Assembly (NCBI GenBank): GCA_036023115.1
Contig: JAYKKT010000091.1
Coordinates: 34,955,501-35,019,500, forward strand
From: Brasenia schreberi
Taxonomy: Eukaryota; Streptophyta; Magnoliopsida; Nymphaeales; Cabombaceae
Length of the DNA stretch: 64,000 nucleotides
Reading direction: 5' to 3'
The notes beneath the pieces were generated by a model that searched no databases, had not been told where the DNA came from, and worked only from the letters and a program-made list of their open reading frames with translations. Made by a program: the position numbers and the translations under genes. Positions 44,996-58,534 of this stretch are shown piece after piece (positions within the stretch are counted from its first letter, which is position 1; each line of letters opens with the position of its first letter).

Positions 44996-47900
44996 TAGAC
45001 ATGGCCGGTTCGGAACCGGTCCAGTGGTTTGAACCATCGGTAATAGAACTGACTTTGGAACCATAATCGGACACGAGGACCTTCTGGTTTAGTTACAATT
45101 TATAGCTTTTAGGAATCAGTTCGAAACAGGAACCAATGGTTATAAAATGCCTATTAATAATATATATATATATATATATATAACAACAACAACAACAACT
45201 AAGCCTTTTTCCATGCTAGACGGGGTCGGCTACATGGATTCTTTGTTTCCACATATCCCTCTTGTGTGCCATGTTAGCAGTTAACTCACAATAAGCTAGA
45301 TCATTCTTTATTATTTCTTTCCAACACTTTTGTGGTCGTCCTCTACCTCTTTTAATACTTTTCAAATTTAGTTTTTTTAACCTTCTTTTCTGTTCTTCTT
45401 TTGATCTTCTTTCTATATGTCCAAACCATCTTAAACGATGTTCTCTCATTTTATCCTCTATTGGTGTCACTCCTAATTTGTTTATAATAACCTCATTATG
45501 TATAGGGTCTTTTCTTATATGACCACTCATCCATCTCAACATCTTCATTTTTGTCACACACATCTTTTGTACATGTTGATGATTAACTGCCCAACACTCA
45601 GAACCATAAAACATGGTAGGCCTAATTGCTGCTCTATAATATTTACCTTTTAATTTTAATGGTATCTTCTTATCACAAAGAATACCTGATGCTCCTCTCC
45701 ATTTTAACCAACTAGCATTAATTCTATGTGTAACATCTCTATCAATTCTTCCATCACTTTGAAAAATTGATCCTAGGTATTTAAAACTTTCCTTTTGGGG
45801 AATGCAATGTGTGCCAATTTTAATTTCTATGTCATCTGAAGTAACTAAATGATCAAACTTACATTCCATATATTCTGTCTTTGTTCTACTAAGTCTGAGG
45901 CCTTTGCTTTCTAATGTTTCTCTCCATAGTTTCAATTTTCTATTAACTTTTTCCTTAAACTCCTCCACTAATACAATGTCATCTGCAAATAACATACACT
46001 GAGGTACTTCATCTTGAATATATTTTGTTAACTCATCCATCACCATTATAAATAAATATGGACTTAAAGTTGATCCTTGATGTAACCCAATATTAACGTC
46101 AAAGAAGTTTGTCGTTCCTTCATTAGTCCTCACACATATTTTTGCACCATCATACATGTCTCTTATAAGGTTAATATATGTCAATGGGATACCTCTTTTT
46201 TCCAAAGTTCTCCAAAGAACCTCCCTCGGTACCCTATCATATGTTTTTCTAGATCAATAAATATCATGTGAAGGTCTTTCTTTTTTTCTCTAAAATGTTC
46301 CATAAGACGTCTCAAAAGGTGAATTGCTTCCATTGTAGATTTGTCTGGCATGAATCCAAATTGGTTCTTTGTTGCACTTGATACTTGTCTTAACTTACGT
46401 TTGATAATTCTTTCCCATAATTTCATAGTATGACTCATTAACTTGATACATCAATAATTCGTATAATTTTGAATGTCTCCCTTGTTCTTATATATGGGTA
46501 TAAGTGTACTTGCTCTTCATTCCTTGGGCATCTTTTGATTTTTCCATATTTCATTAAATAGTCTTGTGAGCCAAGTGACTCCTATTTCTCCTAGTATTTT
46601 CCAAACTTCTATAGGAATATTATCTGGTCCTACCGATTTACCAACTTTCATATATTTAAGAGCCTCTTTGACTTCATTCTTTTGAATACGTCGGTAGAAA
46701 TTGTGGTTTATATACTTTTTTGACTTAGCTAAATCTCCTAAACTAATACTAACATCTTTATTTTCAATAAAAAGATTATAAAAATAGTTTTTTCATCTAT
46801 TTCTAATATCATCATTTGCCACTAGAACTTTTTCATCCTCATCTTTTATGCATCTAACATAATTAAGATCTTTAGTTTTCTTATCTCTAGCCCTAACTAT
46901 CCTAAAAATATCTCTTTCACCCTCTTTTGAGTTATGTTTTTTATATAAGTCCTCCCAAATTTTAGCTTTTGCTTCACTAACGGCCTTTTTCGCTTCCTTT
47001 TTTGCTTTCTTATAAGCTTCTAAAGTTTCACTAGTTTTCTTAGCATAATGTAATTTGTAACATGCCCTCTTTGCCTTGATTTTATTTTGTACTACTTCAC
47101 TCCACCACCAAGCTTCTTTTTGTACCGGTACACCTCCCTTAGATACCCTTAACACATCTTTCGCTACTTTCCTAATATGTATAGCCATATTCTTCCACAT
47201 ATCACAGGGTGTGCCAACATAATTCCAAACATCTCCTTGAAAGACTTTCTGTTTAAATATATCTTCTTTCTCGCTTTTGACGTTCCACCATTTAGTGTGA
47301 ATAGCTCGATGCACTCTTTTCTTCTTTATCAATTTTTTTATTTGTAAATCCATAACTAAAAGTCGATGTTGGGTGGTTAAGCTTTGTCCTGGAATTACCT
47401 TGCAATCTTTACAACATGCTCTATCATTTTTTCTACAAATAAAGTAATCAATTTGTGTTTGTGATAAGCCACTCTTATAAGTAATTAAATGTTTGTCTCG
47501 TTTTTTGAAGATTGTATTGACTATAAAGAGATCAAATGCCATAGCAAAATTTAAAATCTCCCTACCTTCCTCGTTTATATCCCCAAAACCAAAGTTTTCA
47601 TGAATCCCTTGATATCCTAATGCCTCTTTACCGACATGTCCATTTAAATCTCCTCCTAAACAAATAATCTCCCTTTGTGGAATCTTTTGAAACATCTTAT
47701 CTAACTCTTCCTGTCTTTATACTATCTTTTAGTCCTACTTGGAGTGCATAAGCACAAACTATATTCAAAACCTCTACTCCTAACAATAATTTCAACGCCA
47801 TAATTCGGTCACCATATCGTTGTATGTCTACTACACTCTCCTTTAAATCTTTATTTATGATAATACCAACTCCGTTTCGAGCCTTTTCTTTACCTGAGTA

Positions 47901-48639
47901 CCATAATTTAAAACCTGTATCCTCTATCTCCTTTGCTTTTTCTCCAACCCATTTGTCTCTTGTAAACATAGAATATGAATCTTTCTCCGAATCATAGTAT
48001 CTACCACCTCCATTAGCTTACCCGATAATGTTCCGATATTCCAAGAACTAATACGAATCTTCCTTATCCCCCCGCATCCGTCCATAATCAAAATGTGGAG
48101 ACCCTCTCTGAAATTTTTTCACTACATTCGGGCGGCAATGTAGCGGGACTAACTTCTTTACCCACATCCGTCCATGATGTGGGAACCCTCTCTGCAATTG
48201 ATTCACTACATTCGGGCGAAAATGTAGTGGTCATTGCTTACTTCTTACTGCATTCGGGCTCTGCAGCACGTCGCTAGGCAGGGACGCCCCAAAGCAATGC
48301 TCATAATTTTTGTAATCCATATTATAAAAATCCGACGAAGTTTTACGCTGGCTGTCGGAAGCCTAACACAACCCTCCTCCTTTATCCGGGCTTGAGACCG
48401 GCAATGCAAGGGTGATCCCTTACATGGGCAGAGTTTATATATATATATATATACATTACAATTGTATTTACACAAGTTCAAGTCTAGCTCAACCACAGAT
48501 GAATCAGCTGCTGCCATTTTAAAAGAAAGAACATTTTTAAACGGTTTCGGAACGGTTCTGAAACTGGAACCTAAACCTCCCTTGAAGTGGTTCGGTTCCA
48601 ACTCTAAGTTCCGGGTAACCCGAAACCAGGCATGTCCTA
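44996..48639. mobile_element. non-autonomous TIR element (hAT-like?) split by a nested RTE LINE
   Basis: The left end, TAGACATGGCCGGTTCGG, is matched by the reverse complement of the right end, TAGGACATGCCTGGTTTCGG. Subterminal GGAACCGG/CGGTTCC words occur on both sides. Without the LINE (45183-48435) the element would be about 390 bp. A flanking duplication could not be recognised, so classification and exact ends are tentative. Confidence 0.5.
45183..48435 (-). mobile_element. near full-length RTE LINE, ORF broken
   Basis: On the minus strand it begins AACTCTGCCCATGTAAGGG at 48435 and ends in (TTG)n at 45183, inserted into a (TA)n stretch that remains on both sides (about 45160-45181 and 48436-48452). 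The endonuclease (GGDLNGHVG) and RT ([10 protein letters not shown]) regions are recognisable. A deletion after DSIKT near 47700 shifts the frame, IRNRW is stopped near 46790, and further breaks occur at 46200-46440. Around its ORF start it has an in-frame ATG (MDGCGGIRKIRISSWNIGT, from about 48085) that the intact copy lacks, owing to a local 17-base difference and a 1-base difference. Confidence 0.94.
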
Positions 48640-50390
48640 AGGTTGAGCTACCGATCTCGGGTTGTTGCATTTTTGACAAAAACATACTCCAGTAGGGCTC
48701 CTGCCCCAGGGCCCTCTCAACCCCTAGATCAGCAGGCTCTCGAACCTTAGGACCTACTTAATTCGGGCCCCCACGGGTCCAGTTGAGATCGTCATCCCTA
48801 GCTATAGAAAATGGGCTTAATTAAATGGGTGTCTGCAAATCTTGAAACAGTAGGTATCTTTGTCAACAGCTCACTAGTTTTGCCGGTTTACATACTTTTC
48901 CTTAATTTCATTATCAAATGTATGGTCCATAAGGTCATTATCATGGTCCCAGGTTTGATGGTGTCAATTCAATAAATAAAAGTGGCAAGAATCTTAAGTC
49001 TTTGTCCTAAATTCATTTAGAAATCACATACAAAATGAAACCGGTTCATGCGACTCGTATAAAGTCGAAAAAGAAAAGGACAGAAAAGGAAAACAACATA
49101 AGATTTACGTTTTCGACGACTTAAAGAGCAAAAAGAAAGAAGATTTTCACATGACAAAGAGTGGTACCCAATAAAGATCTCTCTTGTAACCTCTCAAACC
49201 TTATTTATCCACGCTGTCGGCACATGGCCCAACACATACCTCCAGTTTTCATGTCCAATTTGGGTCGTACACTCGCTTTTTGGGTTGTGTCACAAGTCAT
49301 ACCTATCACAAATTCAAGTTACACTAACAGTCTTTCACAAACTAATTGACTCGAAAAATCTGTCATTTCCAAAAGCTTATATATATATTTTGCATCTTTT
49401 GGTTTTTACATGCTTCCCACTAACAGTGATAGATAACTAAATTGTACGTGCTTGAGTTTAGCCCTGGTGACCGAGCAGAACAAGGGACTCTTCATTCTCT
49501 TAAGTTCATTAAAGGAATTCAGAAAGATATATTTGACTGTCATGTTCAACCATTTTGAATGAACTGGGTGTTCAGAAAGAAATCTGTTGCTCATGTGAAT
49601 GCGTGTTTATCACTGTTAAAAAGCAATGTTTTAGAAGTTTCAATATCTTTTCCTGATTTTAGTGTTGAACTTATTAAAAAAAGAATCTAAAAAGTTTGTC
49701 ACTTTCTAGGAACAAAGGTTGCCAACATTGATTAGTATGCATTATCAACTCGAAGAAAGCTTTGTTTGTGTGATTTGCCTTAGAAATCAGGTGCAAAGCT
49801 CAACCTTGGTTTGAAAATCACTCCAATCCAATGGTTGGTCCGAGGTGTGCCGAATTGTTGCCTAGTTAAACGTACTCGCAAGCCTTCGTAGCAGGTTGGC
49901 CTAGCAATGGCTTCCATATTTACCATGAGTGCGTATCAGGAGCTTCCACAGCATATCTGATGCACCAGGTGTTCCATGCATTTATCTACATTGGGACCCT
50001 CATTGTAAAGGTCCTATTTCATATGTTTCACAGCCTTAATTGAGCTTTTTGAAAATATTGCCTTGGTTCCTCACAGAATCCTACATAAATCATAATGCAG
50101 GAGGGCTCAAGTAGGCTGAGAACTGAGTTGCTCGTCGAACGGAAGCATGCCGGACCGGAAGTATGCACGAAAATAGGAGCCCAATCCTAAATATGATCCT
50201 CTTTGATCAGTTCAAATACCAAATTCCATGTATATACAAATACTGTTGGAAGACTAGCATACACACAACCTGATAAATAAGTTTATCATTTCTCAGGCTT
50301 ATAAAAGATAGCTAGCTTGGTCATAATATTATGTAACTTTAGAGTCAATCAGTAGCAGCTGAGAAGGAACATGATTTTATTGCTTCATTC
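48640..50390. other. intergenic; no gene recognised
   Basis: No convincing coding, RNA or transposon signal. Confidence 0.5.
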
Positions 50391-53070
50391 TTATGGGGTC
50401 TTGCTGCCGGACGGCCCATCTTCATCCATGGATCTGTTCATATTGTTATAGAGAACTTGATCTGCTACCTTTGGTGCTATGTTTGCTTCTTCCATGGTAA
50501 CATTCAAATTGTAATATGCAGCTGGTTTTCCTGCCTTCGCTGCTGAACCTGTCATTGTATCAAGTTCATTGTAGCCGGAACTCAGCTCCATCACAGATTT
50601 TTCTTTCGGGTCGACCTTTTTCCCTGATTCGTTGCCGAGTTGGAAGGTTGGTGTAGTCACCATGCCATGTTCTAGACATAAGTTGCGGCTGATGGCCTGC
50701 ATTGGCACATAACTAGGTGGAATCTGCTCTGGTGCTGAGGAATGAGAGATGGATTTTGAGGTGGCCAACTCTTCTAGGTACTTGATCTTCCCATCAATTC
50801 TCATCTGCATCCTCAAATCATAGACCCATGAATGATTCATTAATCTCGTTTCATCCAAGTCTCACCAGGGATGTCAATGAGTCATTCAAACCCAAAATTG
50901 GATGTGATTTGTTGGAGTCAGAATAAAAGTAAGATTTGATGGGATTTGGATTATGGTTCAGGTTCATAAAGAAATTGAACTAGGATCTGTGTAGTAGAAA
51001 TTGAATGTGAGCTCGGTTCCTATATGGATTATGTTCGTCTTATTTGGATTGTGATTGCTTGTAGAAGTTCTTCCCAAGTCTGAATTTTATCATGTAATAT
51101 CAAATTAAGTCCGATTCAGTAATGCTAAGACTGAACCTTTTGACACACGCACCATGCATACACAAGAAGTTCTGAGATCCATGTTATCTATCATCAGAGA
51201 GAGAGAGAACCTCAAATTGCTGCAGGTATTGTTTGTAAGATTCAACTTCAGACTTGACTGACTTGGGGAGGTGCATTTCATTGACCTGCTTAGCATTTGG
51301 CTGGTTCTTCTCCAGTTTTTCCTTCATGCCTTCATCTTCATGAGAAACATTAAGATACATCAATGCCTATTGCCAGTTTGCATCCTGTGCTTGCCTTGCT
51401 TGATCAGCTTCACCTCGAGCCTCCCCGGTACACCAACCACCATTAATACGACGGTTGGATTCGAGGGTTGCATGCCTCAGTCTCTGCAACTGAAGCTCCT
51501 TATTCGCAATCCCCTCATTCAAAATCCACATTTTCTCCTGAATCCATTGCTGGCCTTGATTATAGATCCTACGAAGTCCTGACATGAAGATTTCACTGCT
51601 GAAATGATTATTTAGGCTCATTTCCTGCATGAGCTTCTGTGAATCGTTTTGCATCCTCAGAAGGTTCTCGACGTGCAGATTGTGCAACCGACAGCACGAT
51701 TCAAAATGTTTTTTTTCCTGGCTCTGATCATTGTTTTGATGACCAAGATGCTGATAAGGAGCTTGTAGTTGCAAAGAAGGAACATAGCTTGGTGGGAATA
51801 TCTGCATAGGTTGTCGATTTTGACCTAGGAAATTTTTTTCAGTCGGGTCACTGAACACATCCATACTTCTTCTCTGAGGTTGAAATTCATTCCTAAGGAA
51901 CTCAGCAGGTTGGATCTGTTGTAGCACCGCAGTTTGATTTAGTCTCGCAGTTGCTTCTTCGATTTGCCTTGAAGCTTCAGTGGTGTTGGACCCTGAGAAA
52001 TTAAGTTCTTTCAAAGTGTATACATAATTTTTCAAGGACTCATGATATTGAGAAACTTAAGGGCATGTTTGGTTTTGTGCTGAATTTATTGGAGACTGAT
52101 TTAGGGTTTCTATCTTTAGGGATTCAGACCCCAAACCTTCCACAAGTGATTTGGATTTTTCCCTCTACTGAGAATCCAAACTCTACTGCAACTCCAAAAG
52201 TGATTTGGATATTCCCTTTAGTAGGGAAAATCCAATGCAAATCTCATCTTTGTTTTGACCTATTGGATCTGCATTCTTGTGTAAATGGGCACTATTTTGG
52301 ATAGATAACGGTCTACCCATGTCGAAACAGAAATTTAGGTCTAAACAACCAAAATTGTAAGTCATGCTACAGACCCGTTTCCGGTGGTGATTAATCATTC
52401 TTGACCTTTGATGTGTGTGTGTGTGTCCGTGTATGTGAAGTTTTGGTGAAGGCATGGTTCAAGTGCACATTCTACTCACCAAGTTTCATTCTCTTTCCTC
52501 TTGGTTTGTGTTTCTGCACCTGCACAATATTTTGTCGTTACAGCACCAATAAATAAACATGTCACTTATAACAAAAAAAAAGGCCGAGAAAGCCATAATA
52601 AGTGTTACAAGGAAAACATGTAAGATGGTCTTCATCTTATTGGAGTCACTTCAGGAGAGAGAGAGAGAGAGAGAACAAATGCATGTCTTTCAAGCAGATG
52701 ACAGAAAATATATAAATTGCAAAAACCATTACACAACATGGGATTCCACACAAAACAATCAATGTTCTTTTACTGTCATAAAGTTTCATGATTAAGAAAG
52801 CATTTTAGCAAACTAATAATTTATCCAGTAATGATAATAAAGAATTTCTAAATCAACAAAGTGAGAGATAATGTTCTCCTTACCATGTAGCCAAAAATCC
52901 AGTAACTTCTGTGTCAAGCTTGTTTGGTCTCATGCTTGGTGTCTAACTATTTAGGCACAATATCATTGGAGTAAAGAAGCAAACCTGCAAGCGCGGCCTA
53001 GCATGTCGTGAGGATGCATTGGCTGCACTCCCTGATGGATTAATTGTTCCTCCTGCTGCAACATGCATGG
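50391..53070 (-). CDS. unrecognised multi-exon gene, Gln-rich/coiled-coil protein, with in-frame TAG
   Basis: Four consecutive exons have GT-AG borders and mutually consistent phases: 52985-53070 (MHVAAGGTINPSGSAANASS, HARPRLQ), 52480-52519 (VQKHKPRGKRMKL), 51211-51992 and 50391-50804 (ends PSGSKTP, stop). The third encodes a polar, helical region (EASRQIEEATARLNQTAVLQ, FESCCRLHNLHVENLLRMQN, KELQLQRLRHATLESNRR) and then MKEKLEKNQPNAKQ. The basic word VQKHKPRGKRMK could be a nuclear signal. I do not recognise the family. A TAG at 51367-51369 interrupts the third exon, yet 52 further codons continue in frame to a splice donor of the correct phase. Either a recent nonsense mutation in a pseudogene or an unannotated splice detail. 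Additional 5' exons may lie near 55.2-55.5 kb. Confidence 0.55.
52655..52674 (+). repeat. (GA)n microsatellite
   Basis: Ten GA units, in the intron between the two 5' exons of the unrecognised gene. Confidence 0.9.
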
Positions 53071-55169
53071 CTGACACGAAATAAAAGTTTGTGTCAAATA
53101 TTTGTGGAGAAATTCATTATTAGAACCTGAAAAACGAAAATGTTCGCAATTTCCTCTCACGAATTAGATGATCCTCCTTTCTTTATGTGTAGGTCCACTA
53201 GAGCCCGTTCCTGGCTCTTCTCATGAGGATGTTGCTTCTTCATTACTTATCTTATTTGCCCATTTTACATTATGTGGAAACAGTTCCTTAAGTTGGAAAA
53301 TAATTTCTCATATAAGTTCCATTTTGTAAATAAGATTCGTGCTTACTTAAGTCAAAAAGTAACACCTTGATACGATCTTTATGTAGAAATAAAACTGTTG
53401 ACGAAGATATGGAAGTAGTGCCGGAATGTTTTCCCAACATATGACATTTAAATGCTACATATACTCGATGACAAGTACATATATATATCCAAACATATGA
53501 TTCACGAATCAGTTGGAGAAAGGTGGGGTAAAGCTTTAAAAACCATGGAAAGCCAAGATGCACAAAAACATCATGCAACAACCAATATAATTGCATGTGA
53601 GTATTGAGTAATTGCATAGAAACAAATCACATATGTTGCTCTTACACATGCTATTAGCACCACTGCTACAACAAAGACATGTGGGCTTTGAACATTTGTC
53701 AACAAAATAATAAAGAGCCACGAAGCACAGTGATTATCCAGGTTCAAAAACATATCTTCACATAAAGATCATAACTAGGTTGATTCATTGATCTTAAACT
53801 ATCAACTTGAGCCAATGAATAATGCATGTCAATATGTGTAATCTTGATATTGTGCCATGCCTCTTCTTATGTGCATTTGCATTAATTGTGTCCCTACATT
53901 AATGATGAACACATCCATGAATCAGATCTTTAAAATATTTAAACAAAATTTATGCTTTTGATTTAGGAAAAGTTTATATCAATTGGAGGACATGCGGAAC
54001 AAAGTGCATGTGAACGTGCAATGCATGTATATGTATGAATCTAAGCTTTCTCTACATCTGTATATAAAATGACTACGCTCATCTTAACATATACAAATAA
54101 GCACATGTAAGGATGTTCTGTTGCTGTATCTATAAAAACATGAACTGAAAATTGTTAAGGTATTCCATGCAAAAACCAAAAACAAAAAATGGATGACTTT
54201 CTTGAGTTCTTGCACGAACAATGTCAAACAAAATGCATGATTGTTTTCTTGAATTCTTGCCAAAATATTGTTTCAGTTTTCAGCTTGGTAGACAAGCTGA
54301 GGTATATCATCATAGGATTCACACATGGGAGTACTCCTCATTGGTGATAGTGTAATCTAACCACTCATACTTTTGATAACATGAAGTTAAGGTAGAACCT
54401 CCACCAAGTTCAAAATTCACATGAATGTTAAGCTCTTGATTTCACCTATTGGCATCATAATCTTAACAGGACTTTAGCTTGATTAGCCCTCTTCTATTAG
54501 TGATATGATAGAGTAGTATTCTTCAGCTAAAAGAAGATCATCTCATGCAACTGAGGTTCCTTACAAGAAAGAACATAAAATATGAATGAATTAGAGTTCG
54601 GGTTCATACATAAATGCAGCCAAGTCTGTTGGTGCAGTAGTAAAATGCATTGACAACAATGGGGAGATCAAAGACTTCTCTTTAGGAACTCACCGAAAAA
54701 GTCAAGTTCGATGCACATATCCAAAAGTGGCTGAAAGGATTCTAATGTTTAGCATACTAGACATTTTTGACCAATTTAGGTAATTCAAGGGTGATGATGC
54801 TCATCATGAATGACATAGAGATCACTTGCATCAAATAAAACTCAACTATATGTTGGATTTATGAAAGAAAACTTGCACCCATTTTGGATTATGAGAATTT
54901 AAGCGGGCTTTCCCATCATTTTCATTTCTTGGATTTATAACTTGATAAAACTACACAAAGAGCTAAGTGTAAATACCACACCTAGTGTGACAAAAGCCTC
55001 CATAACAGGCTTATGGGGACATGATCGAGTGAGGGTCAAATCTCTTACTATTGATATACTATGAAAGACCCTATGCATGCGCACTTCTTTTTAGCCCCAA
55101 ATAATGGAGAATAAATAATCTAGGCATGACTTCTTTCCTTGATTTTGCATATTATCTCATAAAAAACAA

Positions 55170-55500
55170 ACCTATTTCTTCTTGCATGATGTAGGTAGAT
55201 AAAAGCATGATTGGATGAAAAGATGCATAAGAAAAGAGAAGATAATGCATTATGAACTAAATTGTTGGTTGCATTCATTGTTCTTTCTTGCAAATTATAG
55301 ATACTCTTTGCAGTGATTAAAAACTGGTTATGCATATTACCACTAGTATGCGCAATGCCTATATTGTTCTCATTCACAAATTCCACAACTGGTTTCCCAA
55401 TTTCATTGTTTCCTGTGACAACATCGTTTGCTGAAACAACTGGTAGAGAAGAGAAAGTCATATCCTTCCCACTTGACATATCAGCTTCACTTTCTATTGA
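55170..55500 (-). CDS. possible upstream exon of the unrecognised gene
   Basis: The minus-strand frame ESEADMSSGKDMTFSSLPVV, VEFVNENNIGIAHTSGNMHN, ITAKSIYNLQERTMNATNNL has a protein-like composition and similar Ser/Asn/Gln richness. I could not fix its borders or phase with 53070. Unrecognised family. Confidence 0.3.
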
Positions 55501-58107
55501 AAGACATGATAGAAAATGTTAGATAGAGAAAAAGAAGAACATTAATATTATTGAAAGAGAAATAACCATAAAAGGATTAAGAAAAACTACAATGTCAAAG
55601 GTCAGCTTGTTTATACCTCTGAAAGTTTCCAACAGGCTGATAGGAAACCTCACAGCTCTTCAAGCATTTATAAGCACAAGAAAATGGAAAAAGAAGAAAA
55701 AAGGCTGAACTAGAATACGGTTTCGAACTAATTATAGACAAAATCTGGAAAAAAACAATGAAACGTATCCTCAAATTGATTTTGATTTTTCTAGATTTAT
55801 TAGTTGGAGGATTTGTCCTCAAAAGGTTTGTTTTGGACCACCTACCATGAAACTGCAAGATGAGGATCCTCACCCTTGGGCCCATACTAGGCATCAACTT
55901 ATGCAATATTAAGAGCAATAGGAATCGACCCTCGACGGTTTATATCATGTCGTGTCATGCCTAGAAAGGTACAAAATAGAAAGGAAACTTTAGTTATTGT
56001 CAAATAATACCTATTAGACACAACATCATTATGCCACTCATGGATTTACTTCCAGAGGTCATACATGCCTTGTAAGTAGTACGTTAAGAATTTAAGATTC
56101 ATTAAAATTTTATGTGAAAATTGAGGATTCCATTGCAACTGGGTGCCCAAAGATAGGAATAGCATTCCGGTCTTGTTATCAAAATGTGGTGCTGCAAGTA
56201 GTCAGTTTTGCTGGAAAGATAAGCCGCCTCAGTGGTAGCCATCGCTGTGACTGTGGAACGGTGAGCTAGCTAAAGCAAGTTCTCGGGTTCGGAAGAGGAA
56301 GGTCTTGGACCTTATCAAGCAAAGCGACAGCAATTGGAAAGATGTTGCAGCCTGGAAGGGTGGCATGGCAACAACCGATTGAAGTTGCTGTTGATAGTGT
56401 TGCAGTGAGCCAGCTGCAGGAACTTACTGTACATGATCGCTGCCTGACTGGAACGTGCTTTAGTGAAGGCAGCAAGTCCACGGACTAGTGGAATGCTGTT
56501 GTAATTGTGCGGAAGTACAGTTTCGGTTGACAGACTAATTGACCAGTCCTTTATTTGTATCTTCTTGGGCAGAACAGCTGATGAACCTCTATCTTAGCTA
56601 ACTTGCATTGATTTTATATGTTGACGTCTTTATCAATCCATCCATCTTATTGGAGTGTCAAAGTATATCCAATTTTAACTTTTAGCATAAATTCTGGCTA
56701 AAATATTGAAGTTGCTTTCTATATATTTTTCTGTTTTACTAGATTGAAAGGCCTTCAGTTCTATGGCATCTTTCTGAAGTTCGACTTGCATGTTAGCTTT
56801 TCCAATCTTTTCCTCTATCAACACCATATTATTTACAAAGAATGTGTGTCAAGCTGCATCATGTTGAAGGCGCTCTGGTCACCCACAATCAAAGGTCGGA
56901 GATATAAGCTTGTAAATGATCATTGGTGTAAAACATTAATACACAAAATAATTCAAGTATGCCGTCCTGAATTGCACCACAAGTGCCGATTACATGGTAC
57001 TCTCATCTTTTTGGTAATATGTCGTATGTCATTTCTAGCACATGCTAGCCACTGCTCAGACAAGAATGACCACGTTGAAGAGTCCATTGATGCAAGTGTA
57101 CATCACGATCCTGTTATGATTTTCTTCCTTTTGTTTCTTTCCTTCTGTTATATGATTATTAGGTCCTATCCAAATAATCAAAATCCCGGGCGCATAGATC
57201 CTCAATTTGAAGTTAACTTTGCACTCCATATCAGCTCTCTATCAGTCCTCGTTTATGCACTCCAGCGTTAGCCTCCCTAGCAGCTCTCGACTTGCACAGT
57301 AAGTTCAACTCCTGGGGCGTGCATACCGGCTCCATCCTCCCCTTGAAAAAACAAGGGTCCTCGTTTATGCCCTTGGGTTACTGAAGCTGATTTGCAAGTT
57401 TATGATCTAAAAGCATTTCCACCATGGGTGGATTCTGTTAATGTTTTGAGATTGTGCCATTTATAGCTCCTTTTACCAAAAATAACATTCACAATGTTGG
57501 CTGTCACGCAAATACATCAGCATGGGTGAATTAGAAAGTTACCAATATTAACTAGATTTTCTGAAGCAACTTTTCTTAATGCATAAAACAAATAAAATGT
57601 TGCACATAAAAACTCCCATCGTGTATTTTAATTAATTTCAACATTAGCTTCATTCAGTCGATGTTAGTGTGAAATAATAAATCGTTTGATTAATAATTTT
57701 TTTCAAAAAAAACTGCGAGATACAAAATTTGGGTTCTTCTCCAGATCATTGGATCCTACTCACACTCGCAATTACGGTCTATGTAGCTTTGTCCCCATGA
57801 GGACCATTTGTTTCATCCATACAAGCAGAGAAACCATAGCATGTGAAAAACATAACGACACGGGAATAAGTGAACAGGAAGACAAACTTCCGATGCTTTT
57901 GCTTTATAGCCGAAGGAAGCACCCCAATTGCAGCGGGAAACACAAACAACCACCGGCTTGGAACACACATGCACACACACAAACACAGAGAACAGGTTTC
58001 TGTATGAAACAAGTATTCATGTCCTTGAAGATTGAGAAATGAAACATATGCCTAGTTTGTCAGCACCGAAATGAATTTTGTAATAAGCAAGTACAAGCCA
58101 ATGCGTC

Positions 58108-58173
<66 letters not shown>

Positions 58174-58534
58174 CACGTAGACTAATTCTATAGCGCATTC
58201 TCAGAAGTCAGCAAGTAGGACTGTAGCACTTTGACAGCCCCAGGCTTCCTATTTTTGGTGCAATAGTTTCCACTTTTACAAAATTCTAGAGGACATTCTC
58301 AGGTAAGACTTTCTGCCAACACTAGTGCTGCTAATATGTACAACCTTCAAAATATACCTGGTAGAGGTCTGCCTAACCACGCATGACTTTCAGAAAGAAA
58401 AAAAAACGTTCAGATTGTACCTTAGCCTACAGGCAAAGGCAAAATGTAAAAGCCGTAGGCAATGTCAACGGACATCCTTGCCCAGGCAGGCTAATGTACA
58501 TCTCACCAAGCTCGTTTATCTGAATCCCTAGCTC
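55501..58534. other. no gene recognised
   Basis: Several open frames (for example plus strand 56744-57271, 175 codons) show no known motif and a composition typical of chance frames. 56270-56480 is less AT-rich than its surroundings but unrecognised. Confidence 0.4.
58110..58171 (+). repeat. (GT)n(GA)n compound microsatellite
   Basis: Fifteen GT units followed by fifteen GA units, about 360 bases downstream of the MINIYO stop codon. Confidence 0.97.

Noticed and set aside
56744..57271. 175-codon plus-strand ORF
   Set aside because: No motif, no splice-linked partner, and amino acid composition like chance frames in AT-rich DNA.
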